Origin: an uncultured Muribaculaceae bacterium
GTDB lineage: Bacteria; Bacteroidota; Bacteroidia; Bacteroidales; Muribaculaceae
Direction: 5' to 3'
NCBI GenBank assembly: GCA_910584185.1
Contig: CAJTYC010000016.1
Span: 1-35,386, forward strand
DNA: 35,386 bases
Below are positions 25,648 to 34,195 of this stretch, in pieces. How positions within the stretch are numbered: the stretch's first letter is position 1; each line of letters begins with the position of its first letter. The translations under genes and the position numbers were made by a program. The notes beneath the pieces are model-generated. The model was not told where the DNA came from, made no database searches, and saw only the letters and a program-made list of their open reading frames with translations.

Positions 25648-27990
25648 GTGGACAACAACATATATAAATATCTCGACGAACTGAACCCGCAGCAGCGGGC
25701 AGCAGTGAAATATTGCGGCGGGCCATCGCTCGTGATAGCCGGCGCAGGGTCGGGCAAGACACGCGTGCTCACCTACAAGATCATGCACCTTATACGGCTC
25801 GGCATAGAACCATACCGCATACTCGCGCTGACATTTACCAACAAGGCAGCCCGCGAGATGAAAGACCGCATATCGAAAGTTGTCGGAGAAAAAGTAGCCT
25901 CAAAAATCCGCATGGGCACTTTTCACTCCGTCTATCTCCGCATGCTGCGCGCACACGCTGACCGCCTTGGCTTCAACAGCAACTTCACAATCTACGACAC
26001 CACCGACTCCCGCTCACTGATAAAGCAAATCATTAAAGAGATGGGGCTCGACGAGAAACAATACAAGCCCGCATCGGTGGCATCGCAGATTTCGAATGCC
26101 AAGAACGCCATGATGACGCCCGAGCAATATCGCTCAGAATATTACGATGCTGACCGCAAAGCCAAACGGCCCATGCTGTCCGAGATATTTGCCCGATATG
26201 TGGCCCGCTGCCGCATGGCCAATGCCATGGACTTTGACGACATACTCTTCCACATGAACACCCTGCTGCGCGACAATCACGACGTGCTGCACCATTATCA
26301 GGAGTATTTCAAATACATACTTGTGGATGAATATCAAGACACCAACTTTGCCCAGCATGTGTCAGTGTCACTGCTTGCCAAACCCGACCTGAAAATCTGC
26401 GTTGTGGGCGATGATGCGCAGAGCATCTATTCATTTCGCGGGGCAAACATAGCCAATATCATCAACCTCGAGAAGTCGTATCCCGGCTTGCGCACCTTCA
26501 AGCTCGAGCGCAATTACAGGTCTACGCAGAATATCGTCAACGCCGCCGGTAGCCTCATCGAGAAAAACCGCCGTCAGCTCAAGAAGCAAGTATATTCGGA
26601 AAATGAGAAAGGGGCGCCGGTCAACATAATCCGCACATACAGCGACCTCGAAGAGGCATACGTCGTATCGACCGACATCAATGCCACGAAGCTCAAAGAG
26701 CATGACTCGTATGATGAATACGCAGTGCTTTATCGCACCAATGCCCAGAGCCGCGTTATAGAAGAGGCATTGCGCAAACGCAATATAGGTTATAGAATCG
26801 TAGGGGGCACAGCCTTCTACCAACGCAAGGAGATAAAAGATGTGATAGGATATTTCCGTGTGGCCATCAACCCTGATGACGATGAGGCGATGCGCCGCAT
26901 CATAAACTTCCCTACAAGAGGCATCGGCGAAACCTCCGTGAAGAAACTTCAGGCAGCTGCCAACGAAGCATCGTGCAGCCTTTGGGGCATCATAGACAAC
27001 ATCGACACCGTGGAGACCGGGCTAAACTCCGGCGCAATCAAAAAACTCAACGTCTTCGCGGCCATGATACGCGAGTTTATCGCCGACAACGAGAAATCGA
27101 ATGCCTACGAACTCGGCCAGCTCATCTACAACCGCACCGGCATACTCCTGCTTTATGCCAACGATAACTCACCCGAGAACATATCGCGGCAAGAAAACAT
27201 GTCGGAGATGCTCACCGGTCTGAAAGACTTTGTGGAGATGCGCCAAGAGGGAGGCGAAGGAGATGTGAGCATGGCGGCATTTCTTTCGGAAGTATCGCTT
27301 GCCACCGATGCCGACGAGAAAGACAAGACCGATGAGCCTAAAGTGACACTGATGACAGTACATGCCGCCAAAGGACTCGAATTCAAACACGTCTACATAG
27401 TCGGTGCCGAAGAGGAGTTGTTCCCCTCTGCCATGGCGATGAACTCACTGGCAGAGATAGAGGAAGAGCGACGGCTTATGTATGTGGCCATAACGAGAGC
27501 AAAAAAACGGTGTACAATCACATACGCCAAGTCGCGCTTCCGCAACGGTCAGACCAAGATGTCGTCGCCCTCCCGCTTCTTGGCCGACATAGACTCTCAA
27601 TATGTGAGCCGCGAAGAGTCCGGCAGCACATCGTCAGCATCGATAGCAGAAGAGAGCTTCTTCAATCCGGTGGCCAACTATAGCCGATATGGCGCAGAAC
27701 GTCGCTACGGGCAGAACGATTCGCTGAGCGAAGGCAACCCGCTGCATCTCGCCACCTCCTCGCGCCACCGCATGGTGAAAATTAAAGATAACACCTCGGG
27801 CAGTGACAAGCCGCAGCATAGTGCACACTCGCTCAAGACCGGTATGAAGATAGAACACTCCAAATTTGGCAAGGGCGTGATCGCAAAAACCGGCAACATA
27901 AGCGGCGAGCCAAGCATAACCGTCGTGTTTGACAACGTCGGCACCAAAAACCTGCTGCTACGCTACGCCAAGTTCAACATCATAGGCTAA
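25648..27990 (+). CDS. uvrD: UvrD/PcrA-type superfamily 1 DNA helicase
   Basis: This ATP-dependent 3'-5' helicase acts in nucleotide excision repair, mismatch repair and clearing of blocked forks. The 780-residue chain shows the SF1A motifs in order: Q-motif LNPQQRAAV, Walker A GAGSGKT (about 32-38), motif Ia (LALTFTNKAAREMKDRI), motif II VDEYQDTN (226-233), motif III GDDAQSIYSFRGA, motif IV region RNYRST, motif V TVHAAKGLEF and motif VI YVAITRAKK. The C-terminal 48 residues (GMKIEHSKFGKGVIAKTGN...) match the Tudor-like tail of PcrA/UvrD that binds RNA polymerase. It starts at a GTG one base after the PD-(D/E)xK gene. It is not AddA or RecB: there is no nuclease domain at its C-terminus. Confidence 0.95.
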   Translation: MDNNIYKYLDELNPQQRAAVKYCGGPSLVIAGAGSGKTRVLTYKIMHLIRLGIEPYRILALTFTNKAAREMKDRISKVVGEKVASKIRMGTFHSVYLRMLRAHADRLGFNSNFTIYDTTDSRSLIKQIIKEMGLDEKQYKPASVASQISNAKNAMMTPEQYRSEYYDADRKAKRPMLSEIFARYVARCRMANAMDFDDILFHMNTLLRDNHDVLHHYQEYFKYILVDEYQDTNFAQHVSVSLLAKPDLKICVVGDDAQSIYSFRGANIANIINLEKSYPGLRTFKLERNYRSTQNIVNAAGSLIEKNRRQLKKQVYSENEKGAPVNIIRTYSDLEEAYVVSTDINATKLKEHDSYDEYAVLYRTNAQSRVIEEALRKRNIGYRIVGGTAFYQRKEIKDVIGYFRVAINPDDDEAMRRIINFPTRGIGETSVKKLQAAANEASCSLWGIIDNIDTVETGLNSGAIKKLNVFAAMIREFIADNEKSNAYELGQLIYNRTGILLLYANDNSPENISRQENMSEMLTGLKDFVEMRQEGGEGDVSMAAFLSEVSLATDADEKDKTDEPKVTLMTVHAAKGLEFKHVYIVGAEEELFPSAMAMNSLAEIEEERRLMYVAITRAKKRCTITYAKSRFRNGQTKMSSPSRFLADIDSQYVSREESGSTSSASIAEESFFNPVANYSRYGAERRYGQNDSLSEGNPLHLATSSRHRMVKIKDNTSGSDKPQHSAHSLKTGMKIEHSKFGKGVIAKTGNISGEPSITVVFDNVGTKNLLLRYAKFNIIG

Positions 27991-28003
27991 CAGTTATAAG
28001 GTC

Positions 28004-28045
28004 AGCTCACTGAGGATAGCTCACCGAGGATAGCTCACCGAATAA
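28004..28045 (+). repeat. Three-unit 14-base tandem repeat after uvrD
   Basis: The units are AGCTCACTGAGGAT (28004-28017), AGCTCACCGAGGAT (28018-28031) and the partial AGCTCACCGAATAA (28032-28045). Two ACTCATA copies follow at about 28045-28058. It lies in the 85-base spacer between the helicase gene and nspC. Confidence 0.8.
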
Positions 28046-28075
28046 CTCATAACTCATACTTACCACTTAAATAAG

Positions 28076-29212
28076 ATGCAGACACCTTATTATATAGTAT
28101 ATGAAGATAAGCTTCGCGCCAACATGGAGAAACTTAGCCGGGTGGCGCGCGAAGCGGAAGTGAAAATAATCATGGCCTTTAAGGCCAACGCGCTCTGGAA
28201 GACATTTCCCATCATAGCGGAATACTTCACCGCCTCTACGGCGAGTTCGCTCAACGAGATGAAACTTTCGCTTGAACATCTCGGCAACGACGTGCATGCT
28301 TACTGTCCGGTATATACCGATGCGAGTTTCCCGGAGTTCCTCAAAGGTTGCTCGCACATCACATTCAACTCCCTGGCGCAATTTCGCAGATTCAAGCCGG
28401 CAATGGACTCATATGAAAAGTCAACCGGCAAGCATGTGTCGGCCGGGCTGCGGGTCAATCCCCATTGCAGCGTGATAGAAACCGACATATATAATCCATG
28501 CATGCCAGGCTCTCGGTTTGGCGAAAATCCCGCCAACCTCGCAGGGGGCCTGCCCGAAGGCATCGACGGATTGCATTTCCACGCGCTATGCGAGTCCTCG
28601 AGCCAAGACCTACAAGCCGTGCTTGAGGCATTTGAAAAGGAATATGGACATCTTCTCAAATCGGCGAAATGGTTAAACATGGGAGGAGGGCACCTCATCA
28701 CCCGCAAAGATTACGACACCTCGCTCTTCGTGGAGCTGATGCAAGACCTGCATAAGCGTTACCCACACCTTCAGCTCATCATAGAGCCGGGGAGCGCATT
28801 CACCTGGCAGACCGGTGACCTTGTGACAGAAGTGCTCGACGTGGTGGAAGACTCAGGCATAAAGACCGCCATAATAGATGCCTCATTCGCATGCCACATG
28901 CCCGACTGCCTCGAGATGCCTTACAAGCCCGCCATTGCAGAAGCCCTGCCCGACAATTCAGAAGAAGGGCTCCCCTACCGGCTCGGCGGCAACTCATGTC
29001 TCAGCGGAGACTACGTGGGCGACTGGCGATTCGACCGCGAACTAAAGGCCGGAGACAGGTTAACCCTTAAAGACATGAACCACTACACCACCGTGAAGAC
29101 CAACATGTTTAACGGCATTCAACACCCCTCCATATGGCTTAAACCGACAGAGGGAGAACCGGTGCTTCTGCGCGAATATACCTACGAAGACTACCGCAAC
29201 AGGATGGATTGA
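28076..29212 (+). CDS. nspC: Carboxynorspermidine/carboxyspermidine decarboxylase
   Basis: NspC is a pyridoxal-phosphate enzyme of the alanine racemase fold that decarboxylates carboxyspermidine to spermidine, the last step of the alternative polyamine route used by many gut Bacteroidota. The 378-residue chain shows the PLP lysine (Lys36 in IIMAFKANA), DGLHFHALCES, WLNMGGGH, the phosphate-binding IIEPGSAFTW, and the active-site NSCLSGD cysteine loop near residue 300. The partner carboxyspermidine dehydrogenase is not in this window. The ATG at 28076 is preceded by a tandem repeat and no clear promoter, so it may be read through from the helicase gene. A strong hairpin terminator follows the stop. 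Confidence 0.93.
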   Translation: MQTPYYIVYEDKLRANMEKLSRVAREAEVKIIMAFKANALWKTFPIIAEYFTASTASSLNEMKLSLEHLGNDVHAYCPVYTDASFPEFLKGCSHITFNSLAQFRRFKPAMDSYEKSTGKHVSAGLRVNPHCSVIETDIYNPCMPGSRFGENPANLAGGLPEGIDGLHFHALCESSSQDLQAVLEAFEKEYGHLLKSAKWLNMGGGHLITRKDYDTSLFVELMQDLHKRYPHLQLIIEPGSAFTWQTGDLVTEVLDVVEDSGIKTAIIDASFACHMPDCLEMPYKPAIAEALPDNSEEGLPYRLGGNSCLSGDYVGDWRFDRELKAGDRLTLKDMNHYTTVKTNMFNGIQHPSIWLKPTEGEPVLLREYTYEDYRNRMD

Positions 29213-29230
29213 CGATATAGACATAAAATC

Positions 29231-29275
29231 AATTTTGAGCCAATCTTTAAAATAAAGATTGGCTCAAAATTTTCC
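29231..29275 (+). terminator. Terminator after nspC
   Basis: A 19-base perfect stem (29231-29249 with 29253-29271) closes a 3-base loop; the left arm contains GAGCCAATCTTT and the right arm ends in AAAATT, followed by TTCC. The symmetric A/T ends allow it to work in either direction. Confidence 0.85.
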
Positions 29276-29378
29276 AAAAATAATTTTAATATATTATTAA
29301 TCAATATTATATCATTTTAGACAAGTTAAAAAGTTATCCAAAATAAAAATTTTGATTAAAAATTTAACACAAATAGCT

Positions 29379-29410
29379 ATTGCAAATGAGGTAAAATATT
29401 TATAATTTTG
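29379..29410 (+). promoter_or_regulatory. Promoter of nrdD-nrdG with overlapping palindrome
   Basis: ATTG (29379-29382), 20 bases, TAATTTTG (29403-29410). The 10-base palindrome AATAGCTATT (29372-29381) overlaps the -33 element and could be an operator. The leader to the nrdD ATG at 29497 is about 80 bases. Confidence 0.6.
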
Positions 29411-29496
29411 CAACTGTTTTCGGGCAGCTTCACGTCAGCAAGAAGCAAACCGGAGCTATAAATCTGAACAATATAAACATAGCAAAAACAGGCCCC

Positions 29497-31701
29497 ATGA
29501 TACAGACAGTTGTCAAGCGCGACGGACGCGTGGTAGGATATAACGAAGAGAAAATCAAGGCAGCAATCCGCAAGGCCATGCTCTGCACAGACACGGGCGA
29601 GGATGAGGCATTGATACAGAAAATCACCGATCGCATCGGCATGACCGGCAATGCTCGCATGACTGTTGAGGAGATTCAGGACAAGGTGGAGATTGAGCTG
29701 ATGAAATCGGCTCGCAAGGATGTGGCCAAGCGTTACATAGCATATCGTGACCAGCGCAACATAGCCCGCCGCGCCAAGACACGAGACATATTCCTGGAGA
29801 TTATCGAGGCCAAGAACAATGATGTGACCCGCGAGAACGCCAACATGAACACCGATTCTCCGGCGGGCATGATGATGAAATTTGCGAGCGAGACCACAAA
29901 GCCGTTTGTAGACGACTATCTGCTGACAGCAGCCGTGAAGCAGGCAGTGAAAAACAACTATCTGCACATACACGACAAAGACTACTACCCCACCAAGTCG
30001 CTCACATGCGTGCAGCATCCGCTCGACCGCATACTTGAGCACGGCTTCGTGGCAGGGCATGGCGAATCGCGTCCGGCAAAGCGTATAGAGACGGCGAGCG
30101 TGATAGCCTGCATATCGCTTGAGACGGCGCAAAACGAGATGCACGGAGGCCAAGCAATACCGGCCTTCGACTTCTATCTTGCACCGTTCGTGCGCAAATC
30201 ATTTGTTGAAGAAATCAAGAACCTCGAACAACTCACAAGCCAAGATCTGCATCACCTGTATGATGCCGAGCTGAAAGACTACATCCGCAAAGACCTCGAC
30301 GGTCTTGAAGGTGAGGAGAGAATGCTCCAACACGCCATAAACAAGACAGTGGGTAGAGTGCATCAGTCGATGGAGGCTTTTATCCACAACATGAACACAA
30401 TACATTCGCGCGGTGGCAACCAGGTGGTATTCAGCTCCATAAACTATGGCACCGACACATCGGCCGAAGGCAGATGCGTGATACGCGAAATTCTGCTCTC
30501 CACCTACGAGGGTGTAGGCAATGGGGCCACGGCAATATTTCCGATACAGATTTGGAAAAAGAAGAGAGGCGTGAGTTATCTGCCCGAAGACCCCAACTAC
30601 GACCTATACGAGCTTGCATGCAAGGTGACGGCACGCAGATTCTTCCCCAACTTCCTGAATCTCGACGCCACATTCAACCGCAGCGAGGACTGGAAAGCCG
30701 ACGACCCCAAGCGCTATGAGCATGAGGTGGCCACCATGGGATGCCGCACACGCGTGTTTGAGAACCGCTACGGCGCAAAAACGTCGGTGGGGAGAGGCAA
30801 TATTTCGTTCAGCACAATCAACATAGTGCGTCTCGCCATCGAGGTGTCTAATATCAAGGACAAGGAAGAGCGCATCACAAGATTTTTCGAAAAGCTCGAT
30901 GATATACTCGACCTGACAGCCCGTCAGCTCAACGAGCGCTTCAACTTCCAGAAGACTGCACTTGCCAAGCAATTCCCGCTCGTGATGAGCGTGTTATGGA
31001 ACGGCAGTGACAAGCTCGACCGAAACGACACGATAGAGAGCGTAATAAACCAGGGCACTCTCGGCATAGGTTTCATCGGACTTGCCGAATGCCTCATAGC
31101 TCTTGTGGGCAAGCATCATGGCGAGAGCGACGAGGCGCAGCAGCTCGGACTGAAGATCGTGAGCCATATGCGCAGCCGTGCGAATGAATATTGCGAGCAA
31201 TATGGCCACAACTACTCAGTGCTTGCCACACCGGCAGAAGGGCTTTCGGGCAAATTTACCAAGAAAGACCGCCAGACCTTTGGAGTAATCCCCGGAGTCA
31301 CCGATAAGGATTATTACACAAACTCCAACCATGTGCCCGTGTATTATCACTGCTCGCCTCGCCACAAAGCAAAGATAGAGGCGCCCTATCATGAGCTCAC
31401 ACGCGGCGGACACATATTCTATGTGGAGATAGATGGTGATGCCACCCACAACGAAAAGTCTATCATGCAGATAGTCGACATGATGGACCAGTACAATCTG
31501 GGTTATGGGTCGGTAAACCATAACCGCAACCATTGTCCGAACTGCGGCTACGAGAATGCCGACAAGAATGCAGAGCACTGCCCCAAATGCGGAGCGAAGT
31601 TCGAGACAATACAGCGCATCACCGGCTATCTTGTCGGCACCACCGACCGCTGGAACTCCGGCAAGCTTGCCGAACTGCATGACAGAATAGTACACAAATG
31701 A
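29497..31701 (+). CDS. nrdD: Anaerobic (class III) ribonucleoside-triphosphate reductase
   Basis: NrdD reduces ribonucleotides to deoxyribonucleotides without oxygen, using a glycyl radical installed by NrdG. The 734-residue chain opens with an ATP-cone allosteric domain (about 1-95; IQTVVKRDGRVVGYNEEKIKAAIRKAM, seen in part). The ten-stranded barrel follows, including RPAKRIETASVIACISLETAQNE and the cysteine loop MGCRTRVFENRYG. Near the C-terminus a four-cysteine zinc site (CPNCGYENADKNAEHCPKCG) precedes the glycyl-radical segment RITGYLVGTTDRWNSGK, in which Gly710 is the probable radical site. It has a good promoter with an overlapping palindrome, and its stop overlaps the nrdG ATG by 4 bases. 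It implies strictly or facultatively anaerobic growth. Confidence 0.97.
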   Translation: MIQTVVKRDGRVVGYNEEKIKAAIRKAMLCTDTGEDEALIQKITDRIGMTGNARMTVEEIQDKVEIELMKSARKDVAKRYIAYRDQRNIARRAKTRDIFLEIIEAKNNDVTRENANMNTDSPAGMMMKFASETTKPFVDDYLLTAAVKQAVKNNYLHIHDKDYYPTKSLTCVQHPLDRILEHGFVAGHGESRPAKRIETASVIACISLETAQNEMHGGQAIPAFDFYLAPFVRKSFVEEIKNLEQLTSQDLHHLYDAELKDYIRKDLDGLEGEERMLQHAINKTVGRVHQSMEAFIHNMNTIHSRGGNQVVFSSINYGTDTSAEGRCVIREILLSTYEGVGNGATAIFPIQIWKKKRGVSYLPEDPNYDLYELACKVTARRFFPNFLNLDATFNRSEDWKADDPKRYEHEVATMGCRTRVFENRYGAKTSVGRGNISFSTINIVRLAIEVSNIKDKEERITRFFEKLDDILDLTARQLNERFNFQKTALAKQFPLVMSVLWNGSDKLDRNDTIESVINQGTLGIGFIGLAECLIALVGKHHGESDEAQQLGLKIVSHMRSRANEYCEQYGHNYSVLATPAEGLSGKFTKKDRQTFGVIPGVTDKDYYTNSNHVPVYYHCSPRHKAKIEAPYHELTRGGHIFYVEIDGDATHNEKSIMQIVDMMDQYNLGYGSVNHNRNHCPNCGYENADKNAEHCPKCGAKFETIQRITGYLVGTTDRWNSGKLAELHDRIVHK

Positions 31702-32141
31702 CGTTGCGTGTGCTTGACATAATGCGTGGCACAACTGTGGATGGTCCGGGATTCCGGACCTCCATATATGTGGCTGGCTGCAGACATAGATGTCCAGGGT
31801 GCCACAACCCGCACTCCTGGGATTTTGAGGCCGGGCAGGAAATGAGCATAGATGAGCTCATGGAAATCGTGGCTGAAGAAGATTTCGATGTCACACTGTC
31901 GGGGGGAGACCCTCTATATCAGCCTGAAGCCGTGGCCGGACTTGCAGCCCGCGTGCGGTCAATCGGTCACTCGGTGTGGGTCTATACAGGATTTACGTGG
32001 GAGCAGATACAGCAAACGCCCCGGCTTATGGGGGCACTTAAAGACGTGGAGGCCATAGTGGAAGGGCCTTTTGTCGAGTCGCTTAAAGACCCCGACTTGC
32101 TGTTCAGGGGCTCCTCCAATCAGCGAATCATATACTTATAG
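31698..32141 (+). CDS. nrdG: Anaerobic ribonucleotide reductase-activating protein
   Basis: NrdG is the small radical-SAM activase that uses a [4Fe-4S] cluster and S-adenosylmethionine to create the glycyl radical on NrdD. The 147-residue chain has the radical-SAM cysteine motif C28-x3-C32-x2-C35 in GCRHRCPGCHNP. The early TTVDGPGFRTSIYVAGC and the SAM-contacting TLSGGDPLYQ and VWVYTGFTWEQI segments are also present. Its ATG overlaps the nrdD stop (ATGA), so production is coupled. Its 3' end is convergent with the RSH gene and overlaps it by 6 bases: the final TTA-TAG of nrdG contains the complement of the RSH TAA. No terminator fits between them. Confidence 0.95.
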   Translation: MTLRVLDIMRGTTVDGPGFRTSIYVAGCRHRCPGCHNPHSWDFEAGQEMSIDELMEIVAEEDFDVTLSGGDPLYQPEAVAGLAARVRSIGHSVWVYTGFTWEQIQQTPRLMGALKDVEAIVEGPFVESLKDPDLLFRGSSNQRIIYL

Positions 32142-34010
32142 GCATATTCTTTTCACTTCATCTACGCCCTCGATGGCGGAGATATGCTGCATGATGGTTT
32201 GCAGTTCCTCGAATCCATGCACGGCAAACGAAATGCGCAACGTGACGATGTTGTCGGTGGTTTCCGTGTTGATTGCGTCTATGGCGAGGTGGAGCTTGTT
32301 TGATATGCAGTCTACCAGGTCTACAAAGAGGTGATAGCGGTCTACAGCCTTAATTTGGATTTCCACGGGATAAAGTGTATCATCGGGCTCGAAGTTTACC
32401 GACACAATGCTGTCGCCATGCTGCGAAGCGAGCCGTATGGCAAGCGGGCAATCGCGCTTATGGATTGTGATTTCACCGTCATCATTTCTGAAACCTATCA
32501 CCTCCTCGCCCGGCATCGGATTGCATTCGGGGCAACGGTCATACCGTGGCTTCTTCAAAGACTTCAGATAATTGCCTATCTCCTTCTTGGCCTTGTATGT
32601 CACGGCTGCATCAAGCCAGTCAGGCTTGGGGTGCGCCTCCGGATCGGTGAATATCTCCACGACATCGCCGCGCCGCAACTGCGACTTTACGGAAGCCAAG
32701 AATCCGTTCACACGAGCATATTTGGCCTTTTCGCCGAGGGGAGTGCCGAGTTCGTAGGCAAAATCCAACACAGTGGCCTTCTGCGGAAGCACTACTTCCC
32801 TACCCCTTGGTGTGAAAGTCATAATGTCGTCGTTATAGAACGAAGAGACCACCTTGTCGATATATCCGGAAGACTGGCTCTGCTTGGCGATATCCTTAAG
32901 AATGAATCTGAACTTGTCAATCCAACGCACTATGCTGTCTTCCGAACGGTCGGCCACGCATCCGAGACGCGAGTTTAGCACCATGCGCTCACTGCTGATA
33001 TGCACCTCCTGCCATCGGCCGAAGTCTGCGAGGAGCTTCACGTGAAAACTTTGATATCCATTCTCCTTAGGTGTGTCTATGTAGTTTGATATACCACCGG
33101 GTTTCTCTCGGAAGCGGTCGGTAAGAACAGAGTAGATGCGTAGAGCCATATCCTTTTCAGACACGCCCGGCTCGTTTCGATACACAATCTCAGTGAAATG
33201 GCGGTATTTCAGATGGTTGAAATCGTCGCCATACTTATGCATCTTGCGCCATACACTGTAAGGATGACGGTAATCTACATGCACACTCACCGAGAAACCG
33301 GCAGTCTCGAGCGTAGCGAGAATTTCCTCCACAAACTTATCGAGCCTTGCCTTCTGGGCCTTGCGGTCACCCTCTATCAGATATTCGAGTTCGGAGTACT
33401 CGTGAGGGCATCGGAAGCGGAAGCTGAGATTTTCGAGTTCGGTCTTTACATTATACAGGCCGAGGCGGTTGGCCAAAGGGGCATAGAAATAGTCGGTCTC
33501 GCCGGCGATTTTCATCTGATTGTCGGCCGGCATAGAGGAGAGGGTTCGCATATTGTGCAGACGGTCGGCGAGTTTGATCAGCAACGCGCGTATGTCATAT
33601 TGCACAGAATTAAGCATCTGCCGGTAATTGTCGACCTGCTTGGACTCCACATAAGTGTTTTTCTTTTTCTTCGTGACTACATCTACAAGAAAGGCCACAT
33701 CATCGCCAAACCGCTCGCGGATATCCTCTATAGTGTAAGGGGTATCTTCCACCACATCGTGAAGGAAAGCGGCCATCACCACATTTGCCTCCATCATCAG
33801 TTCTTCGGCCACGATAGTCGCCACGGCTATGGGGTGCAATATATAAGGCTCGCCAGTCTTGCGCTTCTGCGGGGCGTGCGCCATAGCGGCAAATTCAAAA
33901 GCCTCCCGTATGCGGCGAAGGTCATCGGCCGACACGCGGTGGCTCATGCAGTCGAACACTCGCTCGGCCCTTTGCTTGATTATCGAATCATATGATGTGG
34001 TTTGTTCCAT
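32136..34010 (-). CDS. RelA/SpoT homologue (RSH), probably hydrolase-dominant
   Basis: RSH proteins make and degrade (p)ppGpp. This 624-residue chain has an N-terminal HD hydrolase domain with all metal and catalytic positions present: His59 in YILHPIA, His84-Asp85 in AAFLHDVVEDT, and Asp149 in IKLADRLHNMRTL. The central synthetase domain keeps YSVWRKM, PKENGYQSFH (Tyr319, His322) and QEVHI (Glu335). It lacks the usual R-x-K before YSI..KM (here D-Y-R-H-P) and the D-L-x-x-x-R motif (here HFTEIVYR). A TGS domain (DIMTFTPRGREVVLPQKATVLDFAYELG, about 390-450), a zinc-finger-type region (CPECN... HKRDCPLA) and a C-terminal ACT domain (540-620) follow. I infer a (p)ppGpp hydrolase with weak or no synthetase activity. 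It is shorter than typical RelA/SpoT of about 740 residues. Convergent with nrdG. Confidence 0.9.
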   Translation of the reverse strand: MEQTTSYDSIIKQRAERVFDCMSHRVSADDLRRIREAFEFAAMAHAPQKRKTGEPYILHPIAVATIVAEELMMEANVVMAAFLHDVVEDTPYTIEDIRERFGDDVAFLVDVVTKKKKNTYVESKQVDNYRQMLNSVQYDIRALLIKLADRLHNMRTLSSMPADNQMKIAGETDYFYAPLANRLGLYNVKTELENLSFRFRCPHEYSELEYLIEGDRKAQKARLDKFVEEILATLETAGFSVSVHVDYRHPYSVWRKMHKYGDDFNHLKYRHFTEIVYRNEPGVSEKDMALRIYSVLTDRFREKPGGISNYIDTPKENGYQSFHVKLLADFGRWQEVHISSERMVLNSRLGCVADRSEDSIVRWIDKFRFILKDIAKQSQSSGYIDKVVSSFYNDDIMTFTPRGREVVLPQKATVLDFAYELGTPLGEKAKYARVNGFLASVKSQLRRGDVVEIFTDPEAHPKPDWLDAAVTYKAKKEIGNYLKSLKKPRYDRCPECNPMPGEEVIGFRNDDGEITIHKRDCPLAIRLASQHGDSIVSVNFEPDDTLYPVEIQIKAVDRYHLFVDLVDCISNKLHLAIDAINTETTDNIVTLRISFAVHGFEELQTIMQHISAIEGVDEVKRICL

Positions 34011-34102
34011 ATGCTGCCTAAATACAATGTTTGTAATAGTCCCTCACCTATATAATCATATAAGATTATTTTCGATATGGGTAGAGAAGTCACTAACAAC
34101 TG

Positions 34103-34135
34103 CAAATATACACATAAAACTCCTAAAATTCCAAA
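34103..34135 (-). promoter_or_regulatory. Promoter of the RSH gene
   Basis: Minus strand TTTG (34135-34132), 21 bases, TATATTTG (34110-34103). It leaves a leader of roughly 85-90 bases to the ATG at 34010. Confidence 0.6.
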
Positions 34136-34159
34136 TTTGGTGACATTGAAAAAAATAAA

Positions 34160-34191
34160 TTTGGGTGGGTTGTGAGTTTTTTGTAATTTTG
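34160..34191 (+). promoter_or_regulatory. Promoter abutting the DUF1846 start codon
   Basis: TTTG (34160-34163), 20 bases, TAATTTTG (34184-34191), both boxes perfect. The ATG begins at 34196, only 4 bases after the -7 box, so transcription should start at or within a base or two of the ATG. Confidence 0.75.
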
Positions 34192-34195
34192 CGCC

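Noticed and set aside
29377..30153. A 258-codon minus-strand frame at the start of nrdD
   Set aside because: It lies opposite the ATP-cone and barrel of nrdD, which is unmistakable; Cys/His-rich translation is typical of an antisense shadow.
33198..33995. A 265-codon plus-strand frame inside the RSH gene
   Set aside because: Opposite the conserved HD and synthetase domains of the RSH; no supporting motif or promoter.
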